A DNA stretch of 64,000 nt, from the NCBI GenBank assembly GCA_016234745.1, contig JACRAR010000052.1, positions 1 through 64,000 on the forward strand, read 5' to 3'. The notes beneath the pieces were generated by a model. The model saw nothing but the letters and a program-made list of their open reading frames with translations. It was not told where the DNA came from and ran no database searches. The stretch comes from Betaproteobacteria bacterium. GTDB lineage: Bacteria; Pseudomonadota; Gammaproteobacteria; Burkholderiales; Rhodocyclaceae. Of the stretch, positions 18,398 to 26,489 are shown one piece after another. Numbering within the stretch: the first letter of the stretch is position 1; every line of letters starts with the position of its first letter. Position numbers and translations under genes: made by a program.

Positions 18398-19081
18398 TTA
18401 TACTGGGAAGAGCTCTTTACAATGAAAGGAGCCTGGATATTTTAGTTCTTCTAACTGCTTGACCCACCAGGACCGAGGTTTGATTGTCATATGAGTCACA
18501 TCCCAGGTTTTCATTAGCTCTGAGCTTCTATTGCTCTCTGCACACTGAATTTCAAAGAAGATTCTATTGCCATCGGATACCCTTACGCATTCCGTAATCA
18601 GTCGTAAAGCATCAGGCTCATTCAAGTGGGGAATTACTTCCTTGGCAAGGACAAAGTCGAAACTGTTGTCTGCAAATGGCAGTTCTGCGGATCTGTTGAG
18701 AATCAGTTTATCGCGGACCTCCTCCTTGGCGTTTGCAATGGCATATTCGCTGGCATCGACACCAACCACCTCAAATCCGAGAACATGGAACTCATACAGG
18801 ATAAAGCCCTTCGCACAACCAACCTCCAGAATCCTTGCCCCTTTCTTTAAACAAAACTCATCGCATAAGCGCTTTACGGTTGCCTTGTAACGCCCGTCGT
18901 AATGGTAGCCACCATAGCCAACGCCAAATTCCGGATTATCAAAGTAGTCATACCCGTAACATGTGAAGTTCTCAAACTGGCGAGATGTTCCCTCTGCCGT
19001 CCGGATCAAATTTAGACGATCCTCAACCGGTCTAATAACCGCCGATCCCAATAAATCAATTTCCCTCATAGCTATTTCCAT
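18398..19081 (-). CDS. class I SAM-dependent methyltransferase
   Basis: The SAM motif I is ARILEVGCAKGFILYEFHVL, followed by VVGVDASEYAIANAKEEV (motif II acidic end), SFDFVLAKEVIPHL and the closing strand NRIFFEIQCAES. The length of about 227 residues is usual for UbiE/type-11-like methyltransferases. The frame begins with a TTG at 19090. The ATG at 19081 is preferred, and another ATG at 19069 has GGAA about six bases upstream and could be the real start. It is the first gene of the minus-strand sugar operon and is divergent from the cupin gene. A methylated sugar product is inferred. Confidence 0.78.
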   Translation of the reverse strand: MEIAMREIDLLGSAVIRPVEDRLNLIRTAEGTSRQFENFTCYGYDYFDNPEFGVGYGGYHYDGRYKATVKRLCDEFCLKKGARILEVGCAKGFILYEFHVLGFEVVGVDASEYAIANAKEEVRDKLILNRSAELPFADNSFDFVLAKEVIPHLNEPDALRLITECVRVSDGNRIFFEIQCAESNRSSELMKTWDVTHMTIKPRSWWVKQLEELKYPGSFHCKELFPV

Positions 19082-19230
19082 TGATGCCAATGGAAATATT
19101 ATAACCTTGGATGCAGGAAGTGTCCGCGATTTAAGGGGCCTCTATTTGCTTGGAAAGGCAATAGCGACGAGAGAGGGATCGAGGTCAAATTTCCTGTTAT
19201 TCTTCGCAAAACGATTAGACCATCTCAACC

Positions 19231-19614
19231 TTGAGCCACTTTATTAAAATCGTCTTGCACACCGATTCCGACGGGCGAGCAAAATTTAGAGAGGAGCAAA
19301 TGGAGCTGCCTGAGGGTACTCCTCAGTCCAAGCTTTCGGCATTGTATCCATCGTCCGGCTACCAACTGCGCCATAGCCCGGTTGGTTTTCGAAGCCAGTT
19401 CCACTGTACTGACAATCCGCAATGGGTGTTTATTCTTTCAGGGCAGATGGAGATTGGCCTGCAGGACGGCAGCTCACGAATTTTCAAGCCTGGAGACCAC
19501 TTCTATTCCGCCGACCTTTTACCTTTCGGGGCTGTCTTTGATCCCGCGATACACGGCCATTGGAGCCGTCAAGTAGGAGATGAGCCGCTGGTCACTCTGT
19601 TTGTCAGGTCGTGA
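19231..19614 (+). CDS. cupin-domain protein
   Basis: A small cupin barrel is visible: the first motif falls in FRSQFHCTDNPQWVFILSGQ and the second in GSSRIFKPGDHFYSADLL. The histidines normally giving the metal site are partly present (FHCTDNPQ, HGHW). The only in-frame start that keeps the N-terminal strand VLHTDSDGRAKFREE is a TTG at 19231. An ATG at 19300 has a strong GAGAGGAG ribosome binding site and would give a shorter protein. Function is unknown. Such cupins next to sugar genes can be isomerases or ligand-binding proteins. Confidence 0.65.
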   Translation: MSHFIKIVLHTDSDGRAKFREEQMELPEGTPQSKLSALYPSSGYQLRHSPVGFRSQFHCTDNPQWVFILSGQMEIGLQDGSSRIFKPGDHFYSADLLPFGAVFDPAIHGHWSRQVGDEPLVTLFVRS

Positions 19615-19662
19615 TTGCTGGGTGTGAAGTTTTGATTTCTCGATTTGTGGGAACCTAATGAA

Positions 19663-20163
19663 ATGAAACTGTGCAACTTTGATGTGGGAAGTACTCGACC
19701 GTTTTTCCTGATCGCCGGCCCCTGCGTGATCGAGTCACGTCAGCTCGCGTTGGATACTGCCGGCACGCTCAAGGAAATCTGTGCCGGATTAGGCATTCCA
19801 TTCATCTACAAGTCGTCTTACGACAAGGCCAATCGCACGTCGTCGAAATCCTTCCGCGGTTTGGGAATGGAGCAGGGATTGGCTATCCTCGCCGAAGTCA
19901 GAAAACAGATCGGTGTCCCCGTGCTTACCGATGTGCATGCCGAGGGTGAGGTGCAAGCTGTCGCAAGCGTCGTCGACGTGCTGCAAACCCCCGCTTTCCT
20001 CTGTCGGCAGACCGATTTCATCCAGGCTTGCGCCGCCTCAGGCAAGCCGGTGAATATCAAGAAGGGGCAGTTTATGGCGCCGGGCGACATGAAGAATGTC
20101 GTGGCCAAGGCCAAGGATGCGAATGGTGGTGCCGACACCATCATGGAAACACACCCTGACTGA
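19663..20163 (+). pseudogene. kdsA: kdsA copy broken by internal deletion and 3' truncation
   Basis: Residues 1-160 follow 3-deoxy-8-phosphooctulonate synthase (KdsA, which joins arabinose-5-phosphate and phosphoenolpyruvate into Kdo-8-phosphate): [40 protein letters not shown] and [18 protein letters not shown] are diagnostic. After GGADTIM the sequence jumps to METHPD and stops. In full-length KdsA the IMVCERG segment comes here, and METHPDP occurs roughly 90-100 residues later, near the C-terminus. The product is 166 residues against a usual 270-285 and lacks the metal-binding His, Glu and Asp of the second half. The junction could have formed at a shared ATGG. The fragment is almost certainly inactive. 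Confidence 0.85.
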
Positions 20164-20209
20164 CGTCAATGGTTGCAACCCCTCTGGTTTTTGGTAGGCA
20201 TTAACTAAT

Positions 20210-20237
20210 AATTGTGCTACCATATGATGGCACAATT
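20210..20237. promoter_or_regulatory. palindromic operator candidate upstream of the first toxin-antitoxin module
   Basis: A 28-bp near-palindrome with outer arms AATTGTGC and GCACAATT pairs at 12 of 14 positions. It ends directly against the GGAGGG ribosome binding site of the antitoxin gene. Type II antitoxins usually repress their own promoter through such a site. No convincing -10/-35 pair was found around it. Confidence 0.6.
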
Positions 20238-20246
20238 GGAGGGTCT

Positions 20247-20576
20247 ATGAACACTTTTTCAATACGGGATTTGCGGGAACGTACGGGGGAACTCGTTAGA
20301 ACGGCTGAGTCTGGTGAGCTTTCTGTTGTGGCGAAGCATGGGCAACCTGTTTTTGTTGCCGTTCCTTTCAGTAATACTTTGCTTAGCAACGGCGTTAATG
20401 TGGCACTCGCGGTGAGGTTGTATCAAGAGCACATGTTAAGCATGGGGCGCGCAGCCAAAATAGCCGGGATGCATCTTGAATCTTTTATGGATTTTCTTGG
20501 TAGCTTAGGCATCCCAGTAATCGACTATGATCCGTCAGAACTTGACGATGATTTGGCCGCTCTCAGAGACCAATGA
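20247..20576 (+). CDS. antitoxin: Phd-like N-terminus fused to UPF0175 domain
   Basis: Residues 1-52 (FSIRDLRERTGELVRTAESG, VVAKHGQPVFVAVPF) resemble the Phd/YefM DNA-binding and dimerisation fold. Residues 55-109 (VALAVRLYQEHMLSMGRAAK, GSLGIPVIDYDPSELDDDL) match UPF0175, a helix-turn-helix-like domain that is normally the antitoxin of DUF3368 toxins. Stand-alone UPF0175 proteins are usually about 80-90 residues, so a two-part antitoxin of 109 residues is uncommon. The ATG at 20247 follows a GGAGG four bases upstream. The toxin gene starts six bases after its stop. The palindrome just upstream is its likely operator. Confidence 0.78.
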   Translation: MNTFSIRDLRERTGELVRTAESGELSVVAKHGQPVFVAVPFSNTLLSNGVNVALAVRLYQEHMLSMGRAAKIAGMHLESFMDFLGSLGIPVIDYDPSELDDDLAALRDQ

Positions 20577-20582
20577 AACTCA

Positions 20583-21125
20583 ATGAAACTGATTGTTGCT
20601 GACGCTGGTCCGCTGATTATCTTTGGCAGAACCTGCGGAATTAAACTGATCAGGTCAGTTGTTAGCCAAATACTCGTTCCTCCTGCAGTTCTGTCGGAAT
20701 GCATAGCTGATGCTGCAAAACCTGGTGCCCGAGCTATCCTCTCCGCCCTAGAGAGCGGGCTCTTAACTCGTTTGAATACAGCGGATTTTACTGACACATC
20801 GAGAGAGATATTGCTATTGGATCCGGGTGAAAAGGAAGCGATTGCAGCCGCAAAGTTCTATGGGTGCACCGTGCTTCTCGACGAGGTCGTGGGTCGCTCC
20901 GTTGCAAAAACAAGCGGTATTCCGGTCACTGGAAGTCTTGGCATCTTGTTGCTAGCCAAAGAGCAAGGAATCGTTCGAACAATTGAACCAATCATTGCAG
21001 AATGGAAGACGGCAAATTATTACCTTAGCGACAAATTAATTGATGATTTCTTGAAGCGAGCAGGCGAAAAAATGCTCGCCACCTTAACCTCCTCGGCCAT
21101 AGAGTTCCAAAAATATCAACAATAA
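20583..21125 (+). CDS. DUF3368 PIN-like toxin
   Basis: The 180-residue product follows the DUF3368 family (PF11848), a PIN-related nuclease fold: N-terminal VADAGPLIIFGRT with the first acidic residue, LLDPGEKEAIAAAKFYGC, VLLDEVVGRSVAKTSGIPVT and GSLGILLLAKEQG with further conserved acids. Such proteins pair with UPF0175 antitoxins and are thought to cleave RNA. The acidic residues D8, E87-region and D-E pairs appear intact, so the toxin looks active. It lies directly behind the antitoxin and before a second toxin-antitoxin pair, 3' of the broken kdsA. Confidence 0.8.
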   Translation: MKLIVADAGPLIIFGRTCGIKLIRSVVSQILVPPAVLSECIADAAKPGARAILSALESGLLTRLNTADFTDTSREILLLDPGEKEAIAAAKFYGCTVLLDEVVGRSVAKTSGIPVTGSLGILLLAKEQGIVRTIEPIIAEWKTANYYLSDKLIDDFLKRAGEKMLATLTSSAIEFQKYQQ

Positions 21126-21156
21126 ATGCCAACGGCTTGAGATGAGGTTGGATGGG

Positions 21157-21189
21157 TTGTCATCAGACTGAATTAGGACTATATTCAGT
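21157..21189 (+). promoter_or_regulatory. promoter with overlapping operator for the second toxin-antitoxin module
   Basis: A -35 box TTGTCA (21157-21162) and a -10 box TATATT (21180-21185) are separated by 17 bases. A perfect inverted repeat, ACTGAAT (21167-21173) and ATTCAGT (21183-21189), covers the spacer and -10. A second, one-mismatch repeat (TTAGGACT at 21173-21180 / AGTTCTAA at 21187-21194) overlaps it. This is the expected arrangement for autorepression by the Phd-like antitoxin. Confidence 0.65.
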
Positions 21190-21214
21190 TCTAACCAATT
21201 TATAGGGGCTACCC

Positions 21215-21490
21215 ATGAAATTTTCTAGCCAGATCAAACCCATCAGCTATTTCAAGGCAAATGCGGCAGAGATTGTTCGGGAGCTTGCGGCGCAACGCGA
21301 GCCGATGGTGATCACCCAAAATGGGGAAGCAACAGCCGTGATCCAGGATATTGCATCCTACGAAGAAACCCAGGAGTCCCTGGCGCTTCTCAAGATCCTG
21401 GCACTTGGCAACCGCCAGGTCGAAACAGGGCGGGTCGTTCCTGCTTTAACCGTGATCAAGCGTTTGCGCGAGAAACAAGCTACATTCTGA
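21215..21490 (+). CDS. Phd/YefM-family antitoxin
   Basis: The 91-residue protein opens IKPISYFKANAAEIVRELAA and continues PMVITQNGEATAVIQDIASY, which is the Phd/YefM antitoxin fold with its DNA-binding N-terminus. The C-terminal 35 residues are basic and helical, as expected for the toxin-binding tail. AGGGG lies six bases before the ATG. Its TGA overlaps the ATG of the toxin gene by one base (TGATG), so the two are translationally coupled, as in parDE-type operons. The promoter and operator described upstream should give autoregulation. Confidence 0.85.
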   Translation: MKFSSQIKPISYFKANAAEIVRELAAQREPMVITQNGEATAVIQDIASYEETQESLALLKILALGNRQVETGRVVPALTVIKRLREKQATF

Positions 21491-21822
21491 TGAAATGTTT
21501 TGAGGTATTCCTGACCTCGGATGCCGAGCGCGATCTCGAAGAAGTTTTCGATTACATCACTGAGAACGACTCGGTAACACGCGCGAACTATGTCCTCGAC
21601 CGCATAGGGAAGTCCATTGCCAGTCTGACCACATATCCTGAACGCGGCTCGATTCCAAAGGAACTTCTTGAGCTTGGCATTCATGAGTATCGGCAGGTCA
21701 TTTTCAAACCGTATCGACTGATTTATCGCACGATCGATAAGCGTGTTTACGTTTATCTGATAGTTGACGGTCGCCGAGACATGCAGTCTCTTCTGTCTCG
21801 TCGTCTTCTCTGCGCGAAGTAA
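21490..21822 (+). CDS. ParE/RelE-family toxin
   Basis: The 110-residue product shows the RelE/ParE fold: FEVFLTSDAERDLEEVFDYI at the N-terminus, YPERGSIPKELLELGIHEYRQ in the middle and PYRLIYRTIDKRVYVYLIVDGRRD near the C-terminus. The RLIYR strand and the following VYVYLIVDGRR match ParE-type proteins, which act on DNA gyrase, better than ribosome-dependent RelE, but sequence reading alone does not settle this. It is coupled to the upstream Phd-like antitoxin by a one-base overlap. All core strands look present, so it is likely functional. Confidence 0.82.
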   Translation: MKCFEVFLTSDAERDLEEVFDYITENDSVTRANYVLDRIGKSIASLTTYPERGSIPKELLELGIHEYRQVIFKPYRLIYRTIDKRVYVYLIVDGRRDMQSLLSRRLLCAK

Positions 21823-21883
21823 TTTTGTCCGGTTATCAGGTATGAGCAACGCAGTATTGAATTCGTGAAGAACCCATAATCAG

Positions 21884-23233
21884 GTGAATCTGGAGAATCT
21901 TGATACTTTCCTTGATGATGAACTGCGCTCAAGGAATGAGGCATTGGGCGCTGTGTTCGGGCGCAATGCTGCCATCGAGGTTGTTAACGAAGGGTACCCC
22001 AAGCAGCTGACCAGTCTGTTTCTTCGTTCCTCCCAAGGTGCTTTTGTAGAAGACTACGGCGGGAACAAGTACATCGATACTTCCCTGGGTGTGGGCACGC
22101 ATATTTTCGGCCACGGGTTCATCGATGAGGTGATCGGTAATCGGCTGAAAAGCGGGACCTTGTTTGCCGCACCCTCAGCTTTGCCCTACGACGTGGCCGG
22201 TGCCATGCATGCGATATTGCCCCACCTCGACCGCTATATTTTCTGCAACAGTGGAGCAGAAGCGACCATGCGCGCGACCAGGATCGCAAGGGCGTTTTCC
22301 CGCAAGCCGAAGATCGCACTTTTTGGCGGTGGCTGGCATGGCGGGAGCGATGTGTTGCTGTTCGAGGAAAACCCGGCGAGCCCGCATGATCAGCCGCAGG
22401 CGATGTTCAAGTCTGCCGGCATTCCCGATGAACTGCTCGATTCAGTCATCTTGCTGCCCTACAATTCGCCTGCGGCATTCGGGATCATCAAGGCGCATGC
22501 GCACGAGTTGGCTCTGGTAATCATCGAGCCTTCGCAAGGCTCCAACCCGCGCGCGGATGTGGCGGGGTTCCTGACCGAGTTGCGCGAGGTCACGGAACGA
22601 AATGGTGTGCTGCTGTGTTTCGACGAGATCATCACAGGGTTCAGAATTGCGGCCGGGGGATGCCAGGAGTTCTATGGCATCGAAGCCGATCTGGCGACTT
22701 ACGGCAAGATCATCGGCGGCGGTTTGCCTGTCGGCGTTGTCGCTAGTCGAGCCGGAATTCTGGACGAGGTGACGGTGCGTGCCCAGGATGCTCAAAAGGT
22801 TTTTTTGGGAGGGACCTTTTCGGCCAATCCCTTGGTGATGCACGTTGCCAAGGCAGTGCTGGATCGCTTGAGCGAATGCCGGGAAACCATTTATCCTGAC
22901 TTGAACCGGCGCGGTCAGGACTTGCGGGACAGAGTAAGTCACTATTGCATTGATCACGCCATTCCGGTCAGGATGATGGGTATCGGTTCGATGAATCGGG
23001 TCCTGTTTACCGACAGAGAAGTCAAGTCACGGCGTGACCGTGACCATTACGAGTTGGGAAAGCAGGTTCAGGATGTCTTCTACAAGTACCTGTTGCTGGA
23101 ACACGGCATATTCGTGAACAAGAACCGGGTTATGTTCTTGTCTACCCTTCATGATGATGCGATTGTCGAGACTCTGGCGAGTGCCATCAACGCTTCACTG
23201 GAATTTTTTCAGACTAATGATCTAATGCAATGA
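21884..23233 (+). CDS. class III PLP aminotransferase, glutamate-1-semialdehyde aminomutase-like
   Basis: The protein has the class III aminotransferase pattern: IDTSLGVGTHIFGHGF, FCNSGAEATMRATRIARAFS (phosphate and substrate binding), LVIIEPSQGSNP, LLCFDEIITGFR and the PLP lysine in ATYGKIIGGGLPVGVV. It resembles HemL but is unlikely to be the tetrapyrrole enzyme because it is embedded in a glycan island and directly coupled to a glycosyltransferase. The start is a GTG without an obvious ribosome binding site. Its stop overlaps the glycosyltransferase start by four bases (ATGA). Amination of a keto-sugar or a small aldehyde is an inference. Confidence 0.8.
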   Translation: MNLENLDTFLDDELRSRNEALGAVFGRNAAIEVVNEGYPKQLTSLFLRSSQGAFVEDYGGNKYIDTSLGVGTHIFGHGFIDEVIGNRLKSGTLFAAPSALPYDVAGAMHAILPHLDRYIFCNSGAEATMRATRIARAFSRKPKIALFGGGWHGGSDVLLFEENPASPHDQPQAMFKSAGIPDELLDSVILLPYNSPAAFGIIKAHAHELALVIIEPSQGSNPRADVAGFLTELREVTERNGVLLCFDEIITGFRIAAGGCQEFYGIEADLATYGKIIGGGLPVGVVASRAGILDEVTVRAQDAQKVFLGGTFSANPLVMHVAKAVLDRLSECRETIYPDLNRRGQDLRDRVSHYCIDHAIPVRMMGIGSMNRVLFTDREVKSRRDRDHYELGKQVQDVFYKYLLLEHGIFVNKNRVMFLSTLHDDAIVETLASAINASLEFFQTNDLMQ

Positions 23234-24876
23234 CCGCTGCCATTTACTACCATCCCGAGGCATACAGTACTGCTGGCCCCAAACTGATGGGGCGCAATGC
23301 CGCTGGTGAGTCTTTTCTGCGCGGCTTTTTCGCGCATAGCAGGACGGATGCCTTTTGGGTGCAAGCTGGAAAAACTGAGCATGCCCAGGCTTTCGCAGCG
23401 CAAGCGCGGGAGTTTGGTCGCAACGAACCGGTCAAACTGGTGAGCAAGAACAATCTTGGGGCTTTGGTGAAGCCGGGAACGCTCTATTTTCCGGGACCTG
23501 ATATTGTCGATTGTGCCTGGCAGCGGTCATTTTTTGGTCATGGTAGCTGGAGTTTGTGCGGTGTTACCCACACGACATCTTCGGTTGCCGCCATGGATGC
23601 CATTGCCGGTTTGCTTGTGGCACCCATACATCCGTGGGACGCCCTGATCTGTACCTCACTTGCAGTGAAGGATAATGTGCAACGCGTGTTGCAGACTCAG
23701 GCGGACTATCTGGCCCGACGCCTGGGCGCATCCCGCCTGATCCAGCCGCAATTGCCGGTGATACCACTTGGGATACACTGCGACGACTTCGTGTTTTCTT
23801 CCGCGCAGCATAGCGCGGCGCGTGAGCAACTGGCCTTGGGCAATGCGCTGGTGGTTTTGTATCTTGGGCGCCTTTCCTTTCATGCCAAGGCCCATCCGCT
23901 GGCTATGTACCAGGCGTTGGAGCGGGCAAAGTCCAAACTGCCGGCTGGCCAGGAAGTGGTCTTGCTGGAATGCGGCTGGCATGCGAACGAGTCCATCCGC
24001 AGAGCTTTTGCAGAGGCAGCTGCGCTCGCCTGCCCCAGTGTGCGGGTCATTACTTTGGACGGTCGCGTTGAGGCGCAGCGTCAGGCGGCCTGGGCGGCGG
24101 CCGATGTGTTTTGCTCGCTTTCCGACAATATCCAGGAAAGTTTTGGCATTGTTCCATTGGAGGCCATGGCTGCCGGTTTGCCCGTGGTGGTGAGCGATTG
24201 GGACGGCTATCGCGACAGCGTGCGTCACGGCATCGACGGCTATTGCGTGCCTACCCTCATGCCTGCTGCCGGGCTGGGGCGCGATCTTGCCATGCGCCAT
24301 GCCCTGGGCGTAGATACCTATGACGTCTATTGCGGCAATGCCAGTTCCCTGGTTACTGTCGATGTCGAGGCGGCCGTCCATGCTTTCGCAGAACTGTTTG
24401 CATCGCCTGAGTTGCGCAGTCGCATGGGTGAGGCAGGGCGGCAGCGGGCACGGGAGATGTATGATTGGAAGGCGATCATTCCTCGCTACGAGACCTTGTG
24501 GCAGCAACTGGGGGAAATACGTTCCAGAGAGGGTAAAGCCTTGCAGGCGCAGACCCACCCTTGGCCGGCGCGCATGGATCCCTTTGCCGCATTCAAAGCT
24601 TATCCCAGCACCAGGCTCAAGCCGTCGACAGTCCTGGCTTTGTCCGGGGCCGACAGCATGGAGAGGCTCGGACGTTTGCGTGGGCTGACCATGGTCACTT
24701 CGGCACGCCATGTTTTGCCCGAACAGACCGAATGCGAGTCTTTCCTCATTGATCTTGAGTCGGGACCGAAGTCTGCCGGTGACCTTGTCAAAGTCCTACC
24801 CAAGGAACGGCAAACATTGGGATTGCGCAGCCTCGCCTGGCTGCTGAAGCTTGGGGTGGTAAAGCTGGCCGCATAG
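23230..24876 (+). CDS. GT4-type glycosyltransferase
   Basis: Residues about 190-400 carry the GT-B C-terminal domain: LVVLYLGRLSFHAKAHPLAM, the donor-binding SDNIQESFGIVPLEAMAAGL with the conserved EAMAAG loop, and VVVSDWDGYRDSVRHGIDGY. The N-terminal domain has AAIYYHPEAYSTAGPKLMGR, a glycine-rich acceptor loop. A further 130 residues after the GT-B fold (from about 420) resemble nothing I know. At 548 residues it is longer than a typical GT4 enzyme. It is translationally coupled to the upstream aminotransferase, so the two probably act on the same pathway. Confidence 0.85.
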   Translation: MTAAIYYHPEAYSTAGPKLMGRNAAGESFLRGFFAHSRTDAFWVQAGKTEHAQAFAAQAREFGRNEPVKLVSKNNLGALVKPGTLYFPGPDIVDCAWQRSFFGHGSWSLCGVTHTTSSVAAMDAIAGLLVAPIHPWDALICTSLAVKDNVQRVLQTQADYLARRLGASRLIQPQLPVIPLGIHCDDFVFSSAQHSAAREQLALGNALVVLYLGRLSFHAKAHPLAMYQALERAKSKLPAGQEVVLLECGWHANESIRRAFAEAAALACPSVRVITLDGRVEAQRQAAWAAADVFCSLSDNIQESFGIVPLEAMAAGLPVVVSDWDGYRDSVRHGIDGYCVPTLMPAAGLGRDLAMRHALGVDTYDVYCGNASSLVTVDVEAAVHAFAELFASPELRSRMGEAGRQRAREMYDWKAIIPRYETLWQQLGEIRSREGKALQAQTHPWPARMDPFAAFKAYPSTRLKPSTVLALSGADSMERLGRLRGLTMVTSARHVLPEQTECESFLIDLESGPKSAGDLVKVLPKERQTLGLRSLAWLLKLGVVKLAA

Positions 24877-24951
24877 CAGACATGGCTATGCTATGCTCCA
24901 GCAGCGGTGCTTGCCGCTATGTTCAACAGTAAACCAGGAGTACGCAAGACT

Positions 24952-25839
24952 ATGGCAACAGTTCAATCGCCGGTGCTGGGCATCATCGGTGGCAGTGGCG
25001 TGTATGACATCGAAGGACTCGCCAACAAGCGCTGGCGGCGCGTCGACTCGCCCTTCGGGGAACCTTCTGACGAACTTCTCTTCGGCGAACTGGATGGAAG
25101 CCAGATGGTGTTTCTGCCAAGGCATGGCCGCGGGCACAAGATTCCTCCGAGTGAAATCAATTTTCGCGCCAATATCGATGCCCTGAAGCGTGTTGGCGTG
25201 ACTGACGTTGTTTCAGTCAGCGCAGTCGGTTCTTTGCGCGAGAACCTGCGTCCGGGAATGTTCGTGATCGTCGATCAGTTCATCGATCGCACCTTTGCCC
25301 GAACCAAGAGTTTCTTCGGCAAAGGTCTGGTTGCGCACGTTTCGATGGCGCATCCGGTATGCAACCGGCTCGGCGCGCATCTGGAAGTGGCGGCGCGCGG
25401 TGCTGGCATCGAGGTTGCTCGCGGCGGCACCTATCTGGTGATGGAAGGACCGCAATTTTCCAGCCTGGCGGAGTCGGAACTCTACCGTAGCTGGAATTGC
25501 GACGTAATTGGCATGACCAACATGCCCGAGGCCAAGCTGGCGCGTGAAGCCGAGCTTTGCTATGCCACTGTGGCCATGGTCACCGATTACGATTGTTGGC
25601 ATCCGCACCATGACGATGTGACCGTCGATACCATCGTCAAAGTGCTGCTCGCTAACGCCGACCGGGCGCGCAGCTTGGTGAAACAAGTGGCGCCCCGAGT
25701 GTTCGGTGACTCTTCTGCAAGTGCTTGCAGTTGTCGCAGTGCGCTCGAGCATGCCCTGATCACTGCACCCGAAGCGCGCGATGCCGCGGCGATAAAACGG
25801 CTCGACGTCGTCGCCGGTCGAGTACTCAACAAATCCTGA
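24952..25839 (+). CDS. mtnP: S-methyl-5'-thioadenosine phosphorylase
   Basis: The enzyme splits 5'-methylthioadenosine with phosphate into adenine and methylthioribose-1-phosphate. Diagnostic elements are [14 protein letters not shown] (phosphate loop), [48 protein letters not shown] and [20 protein letters not shown] (the base and ribose site). The ATG at 24952 has AGGAG eleven bases upstream; earlier in-frame starts (24907, 24919) lack good sites. The 295-residue length is normal. It precedes apt by 14 bases, giving a complete adenine-recovery route in one operon: MTA to adenine to AMP. Confidence 0.92.
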   Translation: MATVQSPVLGIIGGSGVYDIEGLANKRWRRVDSPFGEPSDELLFGELDGSQMVFLPRHGRGHKIPPSEINFRANIDALKRVGVTDVVSVSAVGSLRENLRPGMFVIVDQFIDRTFARTKSFFGKGLVAHVSMAHPVCNRLGAHLEVAARGAGIEVARGGTYLVMEGPQFSSLAESELYRSWNCDVIGMTNMPEAKLAREAELCYATVAMVTDYDCWHPHHDDVTVDTIVKVLLANADRARSLVKQVAPRVFGDSSASACSCRSALEHALITAPEARDAAAIKRLDVVAGRVLNKS

Positions 25840-25853
25840 TAACGGAGTTCCTC

Positions 25854-26381
25854 ATGCCGATCAAGTCCCGCATCCGCACCGTTCCACATTATCCCAAACA
25901 TGGCGTGATGTTCCGCGACATCACGACGCTCCTGAAGGATCCGGTGGGTCTGCGCGTCACCATCAACGAATTGGTCAATCGCTACACTGATTCCAGGATC
26001 GCCAAGATCGCTGGCATCGAGGCACGCGGCTTCATCATCGGTGCAGCGCTGGCGTTTCAACTGGGGGTCGGTTTCGTGCCGATCCGCAAGAAAGGCAAGC
26101 TGCCGGCTAAGACCGTCGGCCACAACTATGAATTGGAGTACGGCACCGACCGCATTGAAATGCATGTCGATGCGGTCAGTCCGGGCGAGAATATTCTGCT
26201 GGTGGATGATTTGATCGCCACCGGCGGCACGGCCGAGGCGGCGTGCAAGCTGATCGAAAGCATGGGCGGCAAGATCGCCGAATGCTGTTTCGTCATCGAT
26301 CTGCCGGATCTGGGTGGGCGCAAGCGGTTGGAGAAGATCGGCCAGAAGGTCTTCGCGCTCTGCGAGTTTGAAGGCGATTGA
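25854..26381 (+). CDS. apt: adenine phosphoribosyltransferase
   Basis: The enzyme converts adenine and PRPP to AMP. The PRPP-binding motif [20 protein letters not shown] is intact, with [12 protein letters not shown] and [20 protein letters not shown] typical of Apt. The ATG at 25854 is preceded by GGAG at six bases, and the 175-residue product matches the family length. The upstream frame extension to 25725 is not coding. It follows mtnP closely, so the adenine released by that enzyme is recycled at once. Confidence 0.93.
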   Translation: MPIKSRIRTVPHYPKHGVMFRDITTLLKDPVGLRVTINELVNRYTDSRIAKIAGIEARGFIIGAALAFQLGVGFVPIRKKGKLPAKTVGHNYELEYGTDRIEMHVDAVSPGENILLVDDLIATGGTAEAACKLIESMGGKIAECCFVIDLPDLGGRKRLEKIGQKVFALCEFEGD

Positions 26382-26434
26382 GGGAGATTGATCTCCCTGT
26401 CGCCTATCCGGGTGACGACAGTCACATTTATTTC

Positions 26435-26464
26435 GGCCGCATCAAATAGAATGTCGGCCTTTTT
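26435..26464 (+). terminator. possible rho-independent terminator after apt
   Basis: A GGCCG/CGGCC stem (26435-26439, 26455-26459) with a 15-base loop is followed by TTTTT (26460-26464). The stem is short and the loop long, so activity is uncertain. A separate inverted repeat (AGGGAGAT/ATCTCCCT, 26381-26398) just after the apt stop lacks a T-run. Confidence 0.4.
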
Positions 26465-26489
26465 CGAATTATCAACGTGGGAGTGAAGC

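Noticed and set aside
23656-24711. 351-residue open frame on the minus strand
   Set aside because: It is antisense to the GT4 glycosyltransferase and carries no recognisable domain.
26381-26398. inverted repeat after apt as the main terminator
   Set aside because: The arms AGGGAGAT and ATCTCCCT leave almost no loop and no T-run follows, so it is not a standard rho-independent terminator.
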